The position numbers and the translations under genes were made by a program. From assembly GCA_038501625.1 (NCBI GenBank), contig JAZAYU010000224.1:496001-560000 (forward strand): a stretch of DNA of 64,000 nt, written 5' to 3'. This stretch comes from Corbicula japonica (Eukaryota; Mollusca; Bivalvia; Venerida; Cyrenidae). Every line of letters begins with the position of its first letter. The first letter of the stretch is position 1. Positions 1 to 11,311 of this stretch are shown here, piece by piece. The notes beneath the pieces are model-generated. The model was not told the origin of the DNA and did not search any database. It worked only from the letters and a program-made list of their open reading frames with translations.

Positions 1-105
1 GAAAATTCTGTTTAAAGGCAAGATATCAATCTTTGTACTTCTTATAGTACAAGGACAAGCGAGATAATACGTTAGTTATATACACAGGAGGTTAACACAT
101 TCAAA

Positions 106-145
106 ATGGCTAGATACATCTGTTTTTTAATACTTTTTGTTCTTG
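106..145 (+). CDS. C-type lectin gene, exon 1 (signal peptide)
   Basis: The ATG opens MARYICFLILFVL, a short positively charged start followed by a hydrophobic run, as expected for a secretory signal peptide. The exon ends with one extra base (phase 1) immediately before GTAAG, a strong donor. It joins in frame to the exon at 1058, whose first two bases complete a Gly codon. The start was chosen because it is the only ATG ahead of a hydrophobic leader and a donor in the same phase as the next exon. No promoter could be assigned. The product would be a small secreted lectin, a class often involved in bivalve mucosal recognition of sugars (family knowledge, not shown here). Confidence 0.7.
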
Positions 146-1057
146 GTAAGAATTTTTAGAAATGATTTTTTGACATGGTTAAATTGATTAATGCAGTTCA
201 TTTTGCCGTTACAAAGAGCCGTCTTAGAAATAAATATTATTTAAAAGTTTTTCACTTCACTTTCATGATTTCAATTAAATAAATAAAGATACTTCAAATC
301 ATTCACGTTTTAAAACTTATATTATTTGATGTCAGTTTATGGCGTCTTCAGAAAAAAACAAGCGCCACCTGGCGGTCTCTTGTTCTTATGTGATTTTGGT
401 TTTGACGGCATGTAAACAAAAAATGAACATTTTTGATGATTTTTAAATACATGATTAAAGTAAGGATATGATTTTAACAAAATGTATATGATTGCAACGG
501 AATAAGTTGCTTCGCGTTCGATTGACCTGACATGTTATAAGAGATATTCCATTTGTACCATCATAACGCCAGAAGGTGCCCATCTACCTGATTAAGGTGG
601 AGTAAACACACACTAATTCAGTTAACCCAGGAATCAACAATTTCAAAATTACAGACTCCTTGGAAGATGGAAATGAATTTTTTTAAGGTTCTCAAATATT
701 TTCAGATTATATACGTGCGAAATGAGTTTTATATACGTCACGTTTCAGGCTGTCAAATTGTCCAAACTGACCTAAAACGTTTTTTAACGTGAGCAAAGTT
801 TTTAGATCGAATTTTCGCCCAGTGTATTGTACTATGTAAATGTACTGGTAATAGCATGTGTCTACTCCGTGCAGTGATTTGTGAAACCGATTAATTACTA
901 GCTATTCAGAAAGATGGACTGATTAAGACATGTTTTCATCGACTCCCAGCACTTATTTTAAGTGTCAATGCGATGCACTGGCGATTAAAAATTCGTTATT
1001 TTGATACAACAATCATGTGAATGTACGAAAGGAACTAGTTTATACTCATAATTACAG

Positions 1058-1172
1058 GATCTACAAACAGTATCAACTGCCCTGACTTGTGGATAGGTTA
1101 CGCCGGATCTTGTTACCTGTTTGGACATGCGCAAACGTATCATTTCGTCAAGGCTGAGGCAACTATTTCCTG
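1058..1172 (+). CDS. C-type lectin gene, exon 2 (N-terminal half of CTLD)
   Basis: After the acceptor ATTACAG the frame set by exon 1 reads NCPDLWIGYAGSCYLFGHAQ and then TYHFVKAEATISC. This matches the start of a C-type lectin-like domain: the C-P-x-x-W opening, the SCYLF strand and the AEAxxxC helix before the conserved second-loop cysteine. The coding match stops at the TG of that cysteine codon (1171-1172). The next bases are TTTTTATAG, so no GT donor lies where the frame of exon 3 needs one. Either the donor is damaged, an exon is missing from this reading, or there is a sequence error. The end coordinate is therefore approximate. Confidence 0.65.
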
Positions 1173-1979
1173 TTTTTATAGAAATTTTATCAAACTTGAA
1201 ACAAAATTGATTAACAATTAAGTTTATAAGAAGAAAATGATTTTAAACAATTATTTATTAACAGCGCATTTTATGTCCAACAAGAGATCATAAAGAAACA
1301 CACATGTCCACTTAAAATATTTGACGTTTAGAATAATTTGGAATATTAACGCATTATTATTGTTTTCCATTCGTTTCAATTCCTTCTTAAAGTTACCGTG
1401 ACTGACCCACAATAGATTTAACTGCAACATCTGAACACATGCTACCTTCACAAATGTTTGGCGAGGATAGCTCAAAACGTTCTCAGGTTATTGTCCTGAT
1501 GAGATTTTTTTATTATATCTAATAAAACTCATCAGTTACATCGCTGTATTTTCGATAACAACAATACAGAAAAATAAGTAAAAGAAAGCATTTTCGAATA
1601 CAGTCAAATAAATTAAAACATAAAATTCCACTGATTGGCAAATCAATGTAAATTATAAAATTAATACGAACGTGCGTGCCAAAAAGCGACAAAATATGCC
1701 CGTAACTAATGAAGTTTTGGTAGCAAATACAAGGGAGGTAACTCAAGAGTGACAGAGGTTTTCTGGCTCGCTACGGAACTTAACTACGAATGCTTATATT
1801 ATCAATTACCAATAAATAGAAAAACCAGTCGCGGATTAGACAATTTTTTCTAGGGACGATTCTGGCTTATTTTATTTTCACAGATCATTGGCAAAAACTG
1901 TTGAGAATATAAAATGGTGTTGTTTTGTGTTTTTTTTTTTTCAAAAATGTAACCCGACTTTAATTAGATACTTAAAAAT

Positions 1980-3281
1980 AACAAGAGGGCCATGATGGCC
2001 CTGAATCCCTCACCTGAGTATGAAACTCAAGTTTTTAACCAGAAACTGAATTTTTATTTTTAGCAACAGTGACCTTGTCATTGATCACAGACACATGGGT
2101 AGCAATCCCAATTTGTCTCTTTTTATAAGCTAACCATATACCAAGTTTGGAGTCAATATGCCAAAGAAAACTAAGTTATTAAGTGGAAACTGAATTTATA
2201 TTTTTATCAACAGTGACCTTACCCTTGATCACAGACACCTGGGTAGCAATCCCAAGCTGCCTCTTGATATAAGCTACTCATACACCAAATGTGGAGTCAA
2301 AAAACCAAAGCAAACTCAAGTTATTAAGTGGAAACTGAATTTCTATTTTTAGCAACAGTGAGCTTGACCTTGATCACAGACACGTAGGTAACATTCCCAA
2401 GCTGCCTCTTAATTTAAGCTACCCATACACCATGTTTGGAGTCAATTTGCCAAAGCAAACTCAAGCAATTTAGTTTAAACTGAATTTCTATTTTTAGCAA
2501 CAGTGACCTTGATCTTGATCACAGACACCTGGGTAGCAATTCCAAGCCGACTCTAGATATAAGCTATCCATATACCAAGTTTGGAGTCAATAGGCCAAAT
2601 CAATCTCGAGTAATTAAGTAGAAACTGAAATTCTATTTTTAGTAACAGTGACCTTGACCTTAATCACAGACACCTGGGTAGCAACCCCAAGCTGCCTTTT
2701 GATATAAGCTACCCATACATCAAGTTTGGAGTCAATAGGCCAAAGCAAACTCAAGTTATTAAGCAGAAACTGAATTTCTATTTTTAGCAACAGTGACCTT
2801 GACTTTGATCACAGACACCTGGGTAGCAACTCCAAGCTGCCTTTTGATATAAGCTACACATATACCAAGTTTGGAGTCAATAGGCCTAAGCAAACTCAAG
2901 TAATTGAGCAAAGACTGAATTTCTATTTTTAGTAACAGTGACATTGACCTTGATCAAAGACACCTGGATAGCAACCCCAAGCAGCCTTTTGATATAAGCT
3001 ACCCACACACCAAGTTTTGAGCCAAAAGGCCTAAGCAAACTCAAGTAATTGAGCAAAGACTAAATTTCTATTTTTAGCAACAGTGACCTTGACCCTGTGG
3101 TCATGATTTGAACAACTTTTGTAGACATCAGTGCCAGGATGCTTCAGGACAAATTTGGTTAAAATCCATCAAGTGGTTTCAGAGGAGTTGTTGTTTAAAG
3201 AAAATTGTTGACGGACGACGGACGCCGGAAAAAGACCGGTCACAATAGCTCACCATGAGCCTAAGGCTCAGGTGAGCTAAA
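1980..3281. mobile_element. Non-autonomous element with about eight 145-bp tandem repeats
   Basis: The element opens with a palindrome (AGGGCCATGATGGCCCT) followed by CTCACCTGAG. It closes with the inverse motif CTCAGGTGAGCTAAAA after a GGACGACGGACG tract. Between them the motif (T)AACAGTGACCTTG recurs near 2064, 2208, 2353, 2498, 2643, 2788, 2933 and 3078, a period of 144-145 bp. A core of tandem repeats inside short inverted termini resembles bivalve pearl or DINE-1-like (helentron-related) elements; that family name is inference. It lies in intron 2 of the lectin gene. A second element with the same plan is at 50670-51594. Confidence 0.8.
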
Positions 3282-3645
3282 ATGATGTTATTAAACACTT
3301 TGTGGCACTTTAATGAAGTTGGTACTTACTTATTTTGGAATATTTGTATACATTCTGGGGGTGATTACTTTCAGTTTAAAACGCTGAGAGAACGAGTTGG
3401 TGAAATCCCTGATTTCTGGCCATTTTTGTTTTGCCCAGGAGTGCCACTTTGCACATCAGTTTCTGTGGTAGTTTTGGAAAAAGTCATGTAAACTAAATCA
3501 CAAGAGGACCATATTTTATAATGCAATTCTATGGGAAACTGTTAGTGGTCCATGACCTATAGCAATTCGAATAGTTATTAAACTTGGTGGAGATGTTATG
3601 TCTGTCAGTATTCTGACCAAGTTTGATGAAGGTTGGGTAAATTAT

Positions 3646-3832
3646 ATACTTAAAGAAATTAGAAACGCAACTTTTTTAAACACAAACACTGTTTCGTGAT
3701 CAAAGAAATTGCGTTTTTTAATTTCTTTTACTATATTATATGTACTTGAAGAAATAAGAAACGCAACTTTTTTCAACATGAAATGTTTTTCTTGTTTAAA
3801 GAAGTTGCGTTTCTAATTTCTTTAAGTACATA
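3646..3832. repeat. Double-hairpin MITE
   Basis: The segment begins TACTTAAAGAAATTAGAAAC and ends with its inverse, GTTTCTAATTTCTTTAAGTA. Inside it a second inverted copy of the same sequence occurs, so the element reads as two consecutive hairpins built on AGAAACGCAACTTTTTT. No coding content. It sits in intron 2 of the lectin gene. Confidence 0.75.
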
Positions 3833-4249
3833 TAAATCTGAGAGTGGAAAATGATTACTTTTACTCGTTCAAAATATCTTGGCCATAGACATAGTTTAGA
3901 AAATGATATAGGCTTTCCAATTTAGAGAGCAGACATAACTAAACTGTTTAAAATCGGTTATTAAAGAAATAAAATTTGTAATTTAAGAGCCGTAACTCCT
4001 AAGTTAATAGGAGCTATTGCCAATGAACCTGACCAAGATGTTATGGCCATAAACATTCTTACCAAGTCTGGTGAATATTGTATAAGAATTACTAAAGTAA
4101 TCGGGCGGAAAACTTTTGTAGAAGCCGCCATCCGCATGTGTTCCCTTATTTGGTTCCGTTTTAAATGTACCTTTAAAATTAATTAAACCGCAAATAGGTC
4201 ATAGATACCTATTTAGGATGTTATGTTTTTCTTTCACAAAGGCTTAAAG

Positions 4250-4332
4250 TCAACAGCACCATGGTCATCTAGCGGAGATATATTCCTCGGCAGAGAACTT
4301 GTTCGTTAAAGACTTTGTAAGAGCATTACAAG
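4250..4332 (+). CDS. C-type lectin gene, exon 3 (GHLAEI helix)
   Basis: The frame reads QQHHGHLAEIYSSAENLFVK and continues DFVRALQ. The GHLAEI core and the following alpha-helix are hallmarks of the C-type lectin fold. The exon ends in one base (phase 1) before GTACGG, which joins cleanly to the phase-1 start of exon 4. The acceptor used here is the AG at 4248-4249. It gives T as the last base of the cysteine codon begun in exon 2, but exon 2 lacks a GT donor in the matching place. An alternative AG at 4240-4241 would bring a stop codon into this frame. Confidence 0.65.
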
Positions 4333-4531
4333 GTACGGCATCCGTCACGTATTAAATATGAATTGCTTTTAAATATCTTAGTATAATAAAGTAAAGTGGA
4401 GCATAATAAGTAGTTTACAACAAATCAGACTCTACTTGTTGTGTCGTTGTGATTTCATTAAATACAAAAATGACATTTTAGATTTAAAATCGCAAAGATT
4501 TTGCATCATTTATGTCTGGTTTCTGTCGTAG

Positions 4532-4773
4532 GAGGATGCTACTGGATTGGCCTTACTGACGAAATTGAAGGTTTGTGGAAATGGTATACTAGCGACACGA
4601 TCCCAAGTTTCACCGACTGGGCACCGGGTGAACCAAATGACGATAACAACGAAGATTGTGGAATGTATTTTAAGCCACTAGGCTACTCTTGGAATGACGT
4701 AGTTTGCGATGGCCAATGCTTCCCAATCTGCAAACTTGAGTGTGTGCATTTTGGGGACAATTATGTATTTTAG
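4532..4773 (+). CDS. C-type lectin gene, terminal exon (carbohydrate-recognition half)
   Basis: The exon starts after GTCGTAG in phase 1 and encodes GGCYWIGLTDEIEGLWKWY, then a run with APGEPNDDNNEDC, WNDVVCDGQC and a final ICKLE before a short tail and TAG. WIGL, the EPN tripeptide (the calcium site that in known lectins favours mannose-type sugars), and the WND calcium-site motif are all intact, as are the four expected cysteines. The product is predicted to be a secreted single-domain lectin; sugar preference is inference from EPN. A polyadenylation hexamer AATAAA lies at 4893-4898, about 120 bases past the stop. The next gene on this side is the minus-strand zinc-finger array, so the two loci face each other tail to tail. 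Confidence 0.85.
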
Positions 4774-6864
4774 AATGTAAACCGATTACCAACATAACAA
4801 GAAAAGTATTACGTACATTTATATTATGCATTTGATGGAAATGGTCAAATTAATTCAAAATCAATTTCATAAATGTGAAAATACAGTTCATAAATAAATA
4901 TTGTATTCATTTCATGAAAACTAACCTAAGTTTTATTTCTTTAGCATGTTTCTAAATGTCACGTAGGAAGCACATCTTGAATAAAATTCATCATTCTGTT
5001 TATTTAAACAATTTATACCATATCTAAAGTTTATCATCCGATATAAGAACTCAAATTTGCCACTGGTAAGTTCTACTCCTGTGCTTAGTAACTGTGTCAG
5101 TCCGATTTCCCTTTAGTAGAAAATTCTTAATCAAATAACGTTGAAGCCTCAATTAGATGTCGCTAGGTCTACAGAATAATCCGAATCAAGTGTTCCTGTC
5201 CTAAGCTATTGACTTTAATATGGGACTAAACAGATATCAAGGGTATGGAAAAAATTTCGGTTAAGCCAGAGCGGCTTCAAGATAACTTTAAAAGCAAGCA
5301 AATTGTTTTCTAAATCCCGATGAACGCAATGAAAACTCGATTCATATATTATATTTTCACTCCTAATGAGAATTCGTGATATCAGGGCCTTTTCTTACTG
5401 GCTTTTGGAACAGCCATACTGACGACAAAGGGAAAGACGGTATGGCTGTGGTAAAACTGCCGTGCTCGTCGTCACAAGACAAAATATTGTGCGCAAAACA
5501 ATAGTTTGTGAGCGGCTTTTGATGAAGCCATGTCTAGGAATGCAGATGGAAACAGTCTGAAGAGAGAATTTCATCACAGCGAACTGTTAAAATGAGCGTA
5601 AATGTACAGCAAAAGATGGATTTTTTTCTTTCAGCCCAAACCAGGAGATTGTTGGACGAGAAGAGCCGTCTTAAGTGACATGACTAAGAAGAAGTACAAT
5701 TGTATTAAATTATTGCAATTAATGAATAAATTTACAGTAACATGATCGTTTAAAATTCTTTGTTTTATTCAATCGTTTTGGTAAATACCTTATCAGGGAA
5801 TTATATATAAACAACAGCATTGATGCGAAGTCATATAAAGTGGGAGTTAATTAACTCCTATTTAATTTTATCTAACTTTACATGTTTCCTGTCATAAAAA
5901 ATCGGGCCAGTCTCCAAAGTGACCAATCACAAACACAGCTAATACCATTCTTATTTGCTAAGTTGAATGTGTTTCGAAATGTTACTTTCACACTGAAATT
6001 GTCCCGGTGTATTTTTTTCAGCATTTTCAACATATGTGTTATCGTCCGAACGTTGTTATTGACCTTATCGCTCAATATAGCACAAGTCAATAATCAGCTT
6101 TCACTGCAAAATCATGACCTTTTCCAAATAGTACAATGTTGTGGAAATGAATTGATTACAAACATGAATACAATATAAATGTTTTCACCTCTGAAACAAA
6201 ATCTCTTTGTTACTGAGGAATTTCTTCAGACGTGGTCTTTGCACCGTGTCTACGCAACTAGATAACAGAAAGTGCCTGTTCAACGTGTGTAAATGTTTGT
6301 CTCGGCACCGACTCAAAGACTAATAAACGATCCCGACAATAATTGGAATAAATATTGTTCATAAAACATTTGGTGAGGCTTTTGTTTTATTTTTAAACTG
6401 AAATAAGAATGAGAGAGGTAACTGCTCTTTGACGCTGGAACACTTATGTGTGTTTTCCAACGGATCAGTTTTACTGAAACAATACATTTATGTGTACATA
6501 TTTGCAATATATTTTGACTTCATACATCTGATAATTGGCTAATGCTTATTTCATTTTCCTATTTCATGTACAAGTTTCGTAAACGAAAGGCTTAGATCTT
6601 GAACGACATTCACGTTGGATAAACAAAATTCTGTAAAAAAAATAAATTGTTAACTTACAGGCCACGATAAACTGTTTTTACTGATTTTTCAATTCATGTT
6701 TGCATTTTTGTGAGGTTTGCATTTTTGTCCGTTGTCCGCCATTTTTCACATAGAATAATGCAAATATCGGCTTCATATTGCCACAAATAAACTTCCAAAT
6801 GTTCATTTATTTACGAGATCCTGAGACTGTAAGAGATTAGTGGAGACCACCAATCATTTCGTAA
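4774..6864. other. Intergenic stretch between the lectin gene and the zinc-finger array
   Basis: Past the lectin polyadenylation signal I see no convincing exon. A plus-strand acceptor-like tract (TTTTTTTCTTTCAG, ending near 5634) precedes a short open stretch with CW and NCIK residues, and 5400-5520 is open on both strands. Neither resembles a family I recognise. Confidence 0.4.
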
Positions 6865-6975
6865 ACTAACATTTATTTAACTCGTCTGACATCATGTGCA
6901 CTGTCATGCGAGTCTTGAGTTTGTGTTCCTTGGGGAACCTTCTATTACACACGTTACATGATAATGGGCGTGAGA
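6865..6975 (-). pseudogene. Decayed partial copy of the T31 second finger
   Basis: On the minus strand this reads RPLSCNVCNRRF, PKEHKLKTRMTVH and then a stop. It is clearly a copy of the second finger of T31 (RPFSCNVCDRRF, SKRHNLKTHMTVH), but the first zinc-binding His is now Arg. It has no first finger and no acceptor, and it falls in what would be the T31 3'UTR. The surrounding bases (GTAAACTA..., GACATCATGTGCACTGTCAT) are also duplicated, so the copy arose by a short local duplication of about 120 bp. A polyadenylation hexamer AATAAA (minus strand, 6872-6877) lies inside it and could serve T31. Confidence 0.8.
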
Positions 6976-6985
6976 TATAACGAAA

Positions 6986-7212
6986 CTACCCATCATTCTG
7001 TAAACTAGCAAAGTTAGTAAACTCCTCTGACGTCATGTGCACTGTCATGTGAGTCTTGAGGTTGTGTCGCTTGGAGAACCTTCTATCACACACGTTACAC
7101 GAGAACGGACGTATCCCATCGTGAAGCTTCATGTGGTCAGACAGGTTATACTTGTTAGCAAAGTCTTTGTTACACAACGGGCAAGGTATCCTCTGTCCGG
7201 GACGCTTGTGTC
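6986..7212 (-). CDS. Terminal zinc-finger exon T31
   Basis: Acceptor TTTATAG, then GA plus 74 codons and a stop. After HKRPGQRIP come finger 1 (C10, C13, H26, H30) and finger 2 (C38, C41, H54, H58), with the linker HDGIRPF. The helix residues -1/2/3/6 are N/Y/N/D in finger 1 and K/H/N/T in finger 2. A 16-residue polar tail ends NDG. Finger 1 (FANKYNL) is close to that of T28. This is the last exon of the array in transcription order and lies about 2 kb from the end of the opposing lectin gene. A damaged copy of its second finger follows in the 3'UTR. Confidence 0.92.
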
Positions 7213-8829
7213 CTATAAACAGAAACGGAAAATACTAATTTATTACATGTTAAATGGTAATGTGACAACAAATACGAACATTCTAGTATTAACTAACTAC
7301 GGTAATAACAAATGTCATTTCTGAGAAATGACTCAACAAATGGGGCGATCTGTTAAGGATTGGAAATTTATCTCTATTTGTTTCAACTGAACTTGGGGAG
7401 TGTTTCTTATAGAAGCATGTAACATAATTTAGTTCAGTAGATCACTTCAAACTGTAATATCTTAGTTTTCCCATTTCCTCTGTTTGAATGTTTACTTCAA
7501 ATCAATGTCCAACAGAGCCAGTTTAACCATTTGTATTGTGTAATTCTATCAATATAAGGCAAACTCCCCGGTATATTTTATTCACTTTCATGTATAAAAT
7601 CACTTTCATGTATATATTTTTGCAGTTCTACAATTCATTTCGGTCTATGTTTTTATTTTTTGCAAGAAGTCTTCTAAACAAACCAACTAAATTTACCAAA
7701 ATCGAATCATATTTGTTTGCAAGATCAACGAAAAGTATTCGACCATTTTGAATAGCAAAAAATTATATGGCAAAGTAGAATTCACGCAATGTACAAATTT
7801 TAGCAATGAAAACCATAAATGACACCTTCCAGGAGTAGCAACATTTTAAGGGTATGCTTGCTATCACATTTGTACTTAAACAGTTTGCTGGATATAACAA
7901 TATGAATTAGTTGCTGACATTGCATTGACCATTGTATAAATATCTGGCCAAGAACAGTAACTCAAAGTGCATTTTTACTTTAGCTTAGTGAAATTAAGAC
8001 TATATAAATAACATGCGCCGTTTTGTCTATCAATTCCAGTGAGTTTACATGGCTCTGTTTCTGAATTGTGAGGAGATATTGGTTTACCGCGATAGTCTAA
8101 CTAGTAATGTTTGGTAAAAATGGCCCTATACTCTTCTGATCATGAAGTCTTTGACTGATATTAGGAGCATTAATGAAATACTAATACTGTAAATCCAGTT
8201 CATAACACAATGTAAATAAAGTGATTTACAGTGAAAACTTTGCGTTTAAAATTTATTTCGAATCTTAAGTATTTTATGTCAAATAAAGATTTTATAATTG
8301 TGCATTTTTGAAAGGCATACATAAATAATAAAGATAAAGATATAGCAAAGATAATAACAATAAATTAATTAATTTTAGGGTTATATGTCAAATATTTTTA
8401 ATGTCAATCATACATACTCAAAATGATTCACTACCCCAAGCGAACTTCAGATGTACACAGAGATGTTACATTTGGCATGTAGACAAGAACTTAGGTCACA
8501 TTTGCGACAAATGTGGACTCATCCTGCGCATCCGCCAATTCTGATTTGTACGTTTGCTATTGATAAATAATTTTCTGCAAAAATTCCTATGAATAATTTA
8601 TTGCTTGCTTCCTATTCAAAGATAACAGTTATCAGTTCTTTTTTAATTCCACTTCAAAACACAGAGCAGTCGAACGACGGCAGGACAACACTGTCATCCA
8701 ATCATAGTCTCTTTGATAGTCGTGAAATAAAACGAGACTTCCCGTCAGAGAAAAAAACAGTTATCAGTTCTTTGCTGAATCTCACATCAAAGCACAATAA
8801 ATAAACAACTAAAATAACAAAAACACGGG
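7213..8829. other. Intron/UTR sequence without recognised features
   Basis: AT-rich sequence between T31 and T30. It has several short open stretches on both strands but none with domain-like composition or flanking splice sites. No repeat family was recognised. Confidence 0.4.
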
Positions 8830-9023
8830 TCATAATGGTTCATGCTTGCGTAGCTTTATATGTCTCATCAGGTCGTACTTCCTGTAGAAACTTTTGCCGC
8901 AGACAGAGCAGACGAACGGACGGAGACCACTGTGGATGATCATGTGTGCTGAGAGATTTGCCTTGCAGGCGAAGCTCTTACTACACAGAGTACATGGGAT
9001 CCTTCGGAAAGCCATCCTGTTAC
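8830..9023 (-). CDS. Terminal zinc-finger exon T30
   Basis: Acceptor CTGTTTTCAG, then GT plus 63 codons and a stop. NRMAFRRIP leads into finger 1 (C10, C13, H26, H30) and finger 2 (C38, C41, H54, H60). The last two ligands are five residues apart (HIKLRKH), a spacing seen in a minority of C2H2 fingers. Helix residues -1/2/3/6 are C/A/N/A and R/Y/D/R. A cysteine at -1 of finger 1 is uncommon. The product ends only three residues after the last His. The FYRKY start of the second helix groups it with T28 and T29. Confidence 0.92.
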
Positions 9024-10320
9024 CTGAAAACAGAAACACAATCACAATCTTATCATGAGCTAACATTTAATTTCGCTGTAGCGAAATATCACCGAAACGA
9101 GCGGGAATATAAATTATGCACTATGCATTTTTCTGTTAATGTATTTGTATGCATTTTCGCTATTGTAAGTAAACATTATACCTGCGTAAAAGTGGCTTAC
9201 AGAGATTTACCTGGTCCAAGATCATTATGCTGATATCGGACATTAGTTTCAAATTTGGCTGAAATCAGTTTAAGTCACATAACTGACAAAACAGTGTTAG
9301 CTACCTCGTGCTACTGGGACGAAAAAGTCGGGTGTCCCATTACTTAACATAAAACCAGGATCAAATGTCTTCTTTCAACAACACGATATTAACGATTACA
9401 ATTCAATTATTATTTATATCGTAACTTTGTATTCTATTTTTATCACGGGTAACTTGAATTGGTATGAAAAAGGTAATATATGCATATCAGGAATCGCCAC
9501 ACTCACAAAACACAGCCTCCCCACGCAGCGAAAAAGAAGAGAGGAAGAGAGAGAAGTTGTAAACTGAATAAAAGTAATGTAGTGAACAATTTGATTTCAG
9601 TTATAAACTTCTGTTGCATAAATGTTTGTTTTGCTTATTATATAAACACTGCCTTCATGTTCTGGTAAATAATACACACACTGAATAAACAGAACGTTAG
9701 TAAACAACAAGCATTTGTCACAAGAAGTCTTCTGTAATATATTATAGCCGTCATACAGAATCGGAATACCGAATAAGGTGTTCACCCTTCAAGACATGCA
9801 CTTATTAGAATGCAAGTAACAACAGGTCATAACTCTGTCTACGATCGACTTTTGACGACCATTTACACATGTTGTCTGATCATGTTTAAACAAAGCCGAA
9901 TGTGAATCAGGAGATTGTGACACAATAATGTATGAAACTATATTAACAAAGGGTCAAAAAGCTAGTAAACATGAACCAAAGAAAAACTCTTCTTAAGAAC
10001 ATTCTAGATTTCATGTCTGATCAATCAAATTTTAAAGAAATGCATAAGATATTGATGGACGAGATCGCGACCCAAACTTTTATAGCTGAAACTAACATAA
10101 GAAAATAACTTTTCTAAAATGGTTGCAGTAATTCCTTAAACAACTATCTTACACATCCTGATTAATCATTTGTGTACGTTTGCAAGAAATTTATAGTAAA
10201 TAAGAAATTCATGCCACTGTCACTATACTTCGGGTTGTACGAACGACATACGTAGGTACAGACATACGTACCAACAAGACTTAGTGTAACTCTAGGTCTC
10301 TCTTTTCATTAAAATACAAT
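9024..10320. other. Intron sequence without recognised features
   Basis: AT-rich, without a plausible exon, long repeat or known mobile element that I could identify by eye. Confidence 0.4.
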
Positions 10321-10715
10321 GGATGAAAAGGGAACTATGAAAGCCATCGAGCATGACAAATATGAAAATATTACAGGCTCGGTTTGATTGAGCCTATTCA
10401 TGAACAGTAATGGAAATGCATATTACTGCCAACGCCGCCTAGCCCCGGGTTGAGCGCAACTCGATATTTAAACCAATAAACAGTACAATTTTGACCATCC
10501 CAAACGATGGTGTGCATATGGCGGTGAACATGGAACCTTCAATGTGGTATTTTCAGATTAATACCATTCCATGTTCAGCGGCGTATGGTCCGCAGATAAA
10601 AGAATGGGTTTGCCCTAAACGAGAAAACAATGGGCAGAACTAAACAGAATAGAATTTTGAAGGGGGGTCTTAGAATATAAGTCCTGCATATCACAGTCAA
10701 CGCCAAAATGCAGGG
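10321..10715. repeat. Dispersed repeat R1, copy 1
   Basis: The block from GATGAAAAGGGAAC through a GTTGAGCGCAACTC palindrome, CCATCCCAAACGATGG and CCATTCCATGTTCA to CAACGCCAAA recurs at 24249-24620 with substitutions and small indels. A shorter piece recurs at 40971-41090. It contains internal inverted repeats but no coding frame. The family is not identified. Confidence 0.75.
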
Positions 10716-11111
10716 GTGGAAAGAATACAAATTTTTTAACTCCGTTCATTTTCTTAGAAGTGACCAGGCAAGTTTAATATAATAGAAAACTACATGTAGA
10801 TTGGTAGATATAAATCGTAGTTTTCGGACTGGCTAGTTTTCTACTTTTCTCCGCTCCGCTCTTACGTGTCGAAATGTGTTTGTTAAGTTATGTGATGAGT
10901 TTACAGAGTCCGGATTTTCTTTAGCAACTTTCTAGATTGTTTGCGGCGTAGAAAGATCGCTCATATACAATATACAACTGAAACAAGAGACAAGATTCCA
11001 GTCGTGGATAACTGATTTATTGTCGAACACACGAACAGTTACTTCTATTATCTGGGAGCCGAGCCGACCTAGGAAAATAATAAATGATCGAATTCAACTT
11101 GGAATTCATCT

Positions 11112-11311
11112 CTAAATATTCATATGGACAGTCATATGTGTCTTAAGATGATATTTTCTGTAGAAGCTCTTGTTGCAGACATGACAGATGAACGGACGAA
11201 GGCCCGTATGCGTCTTCATGTGGCCATTCAGAACGGACTTGTTCACGAAATCTTTGTCACACAGAGGACATGGTACCCTGCCTGATGTCCTTTCTACGAA
11301 TTCTGTTATAC
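11112..11311 (-). CDS. Terminal zinc-finger exon T29
   Basis: Acceptor CTGTTTTTAG, then GT plus 65 codons and TAG. The lead ITEFVERTSGRVP precedes finger 1 (C14, C17, H30, H34; helix N/S/V/G) and finger 2 (C42, C45, H58, H62; helix R/Y/H/T), joined by HTGLRPF; the tail is MNI. The small Gly at +6 and Val at +3 make finger 1 a weak candidate for base-specific contacts. The second-finger helix RKYHLKT is identical to that of T28, so these neighbouring exons are recent relatives that differ mainly in finger 1. Confidence 0.92.

Noticed and set aside
5395..5577. 60-codon minus-strand frame and an opposite plus-strand stretch, possibly another lectin exon
   Set aside because: Neither shows CTLD motifs or a consistent acceptor-donor pair.
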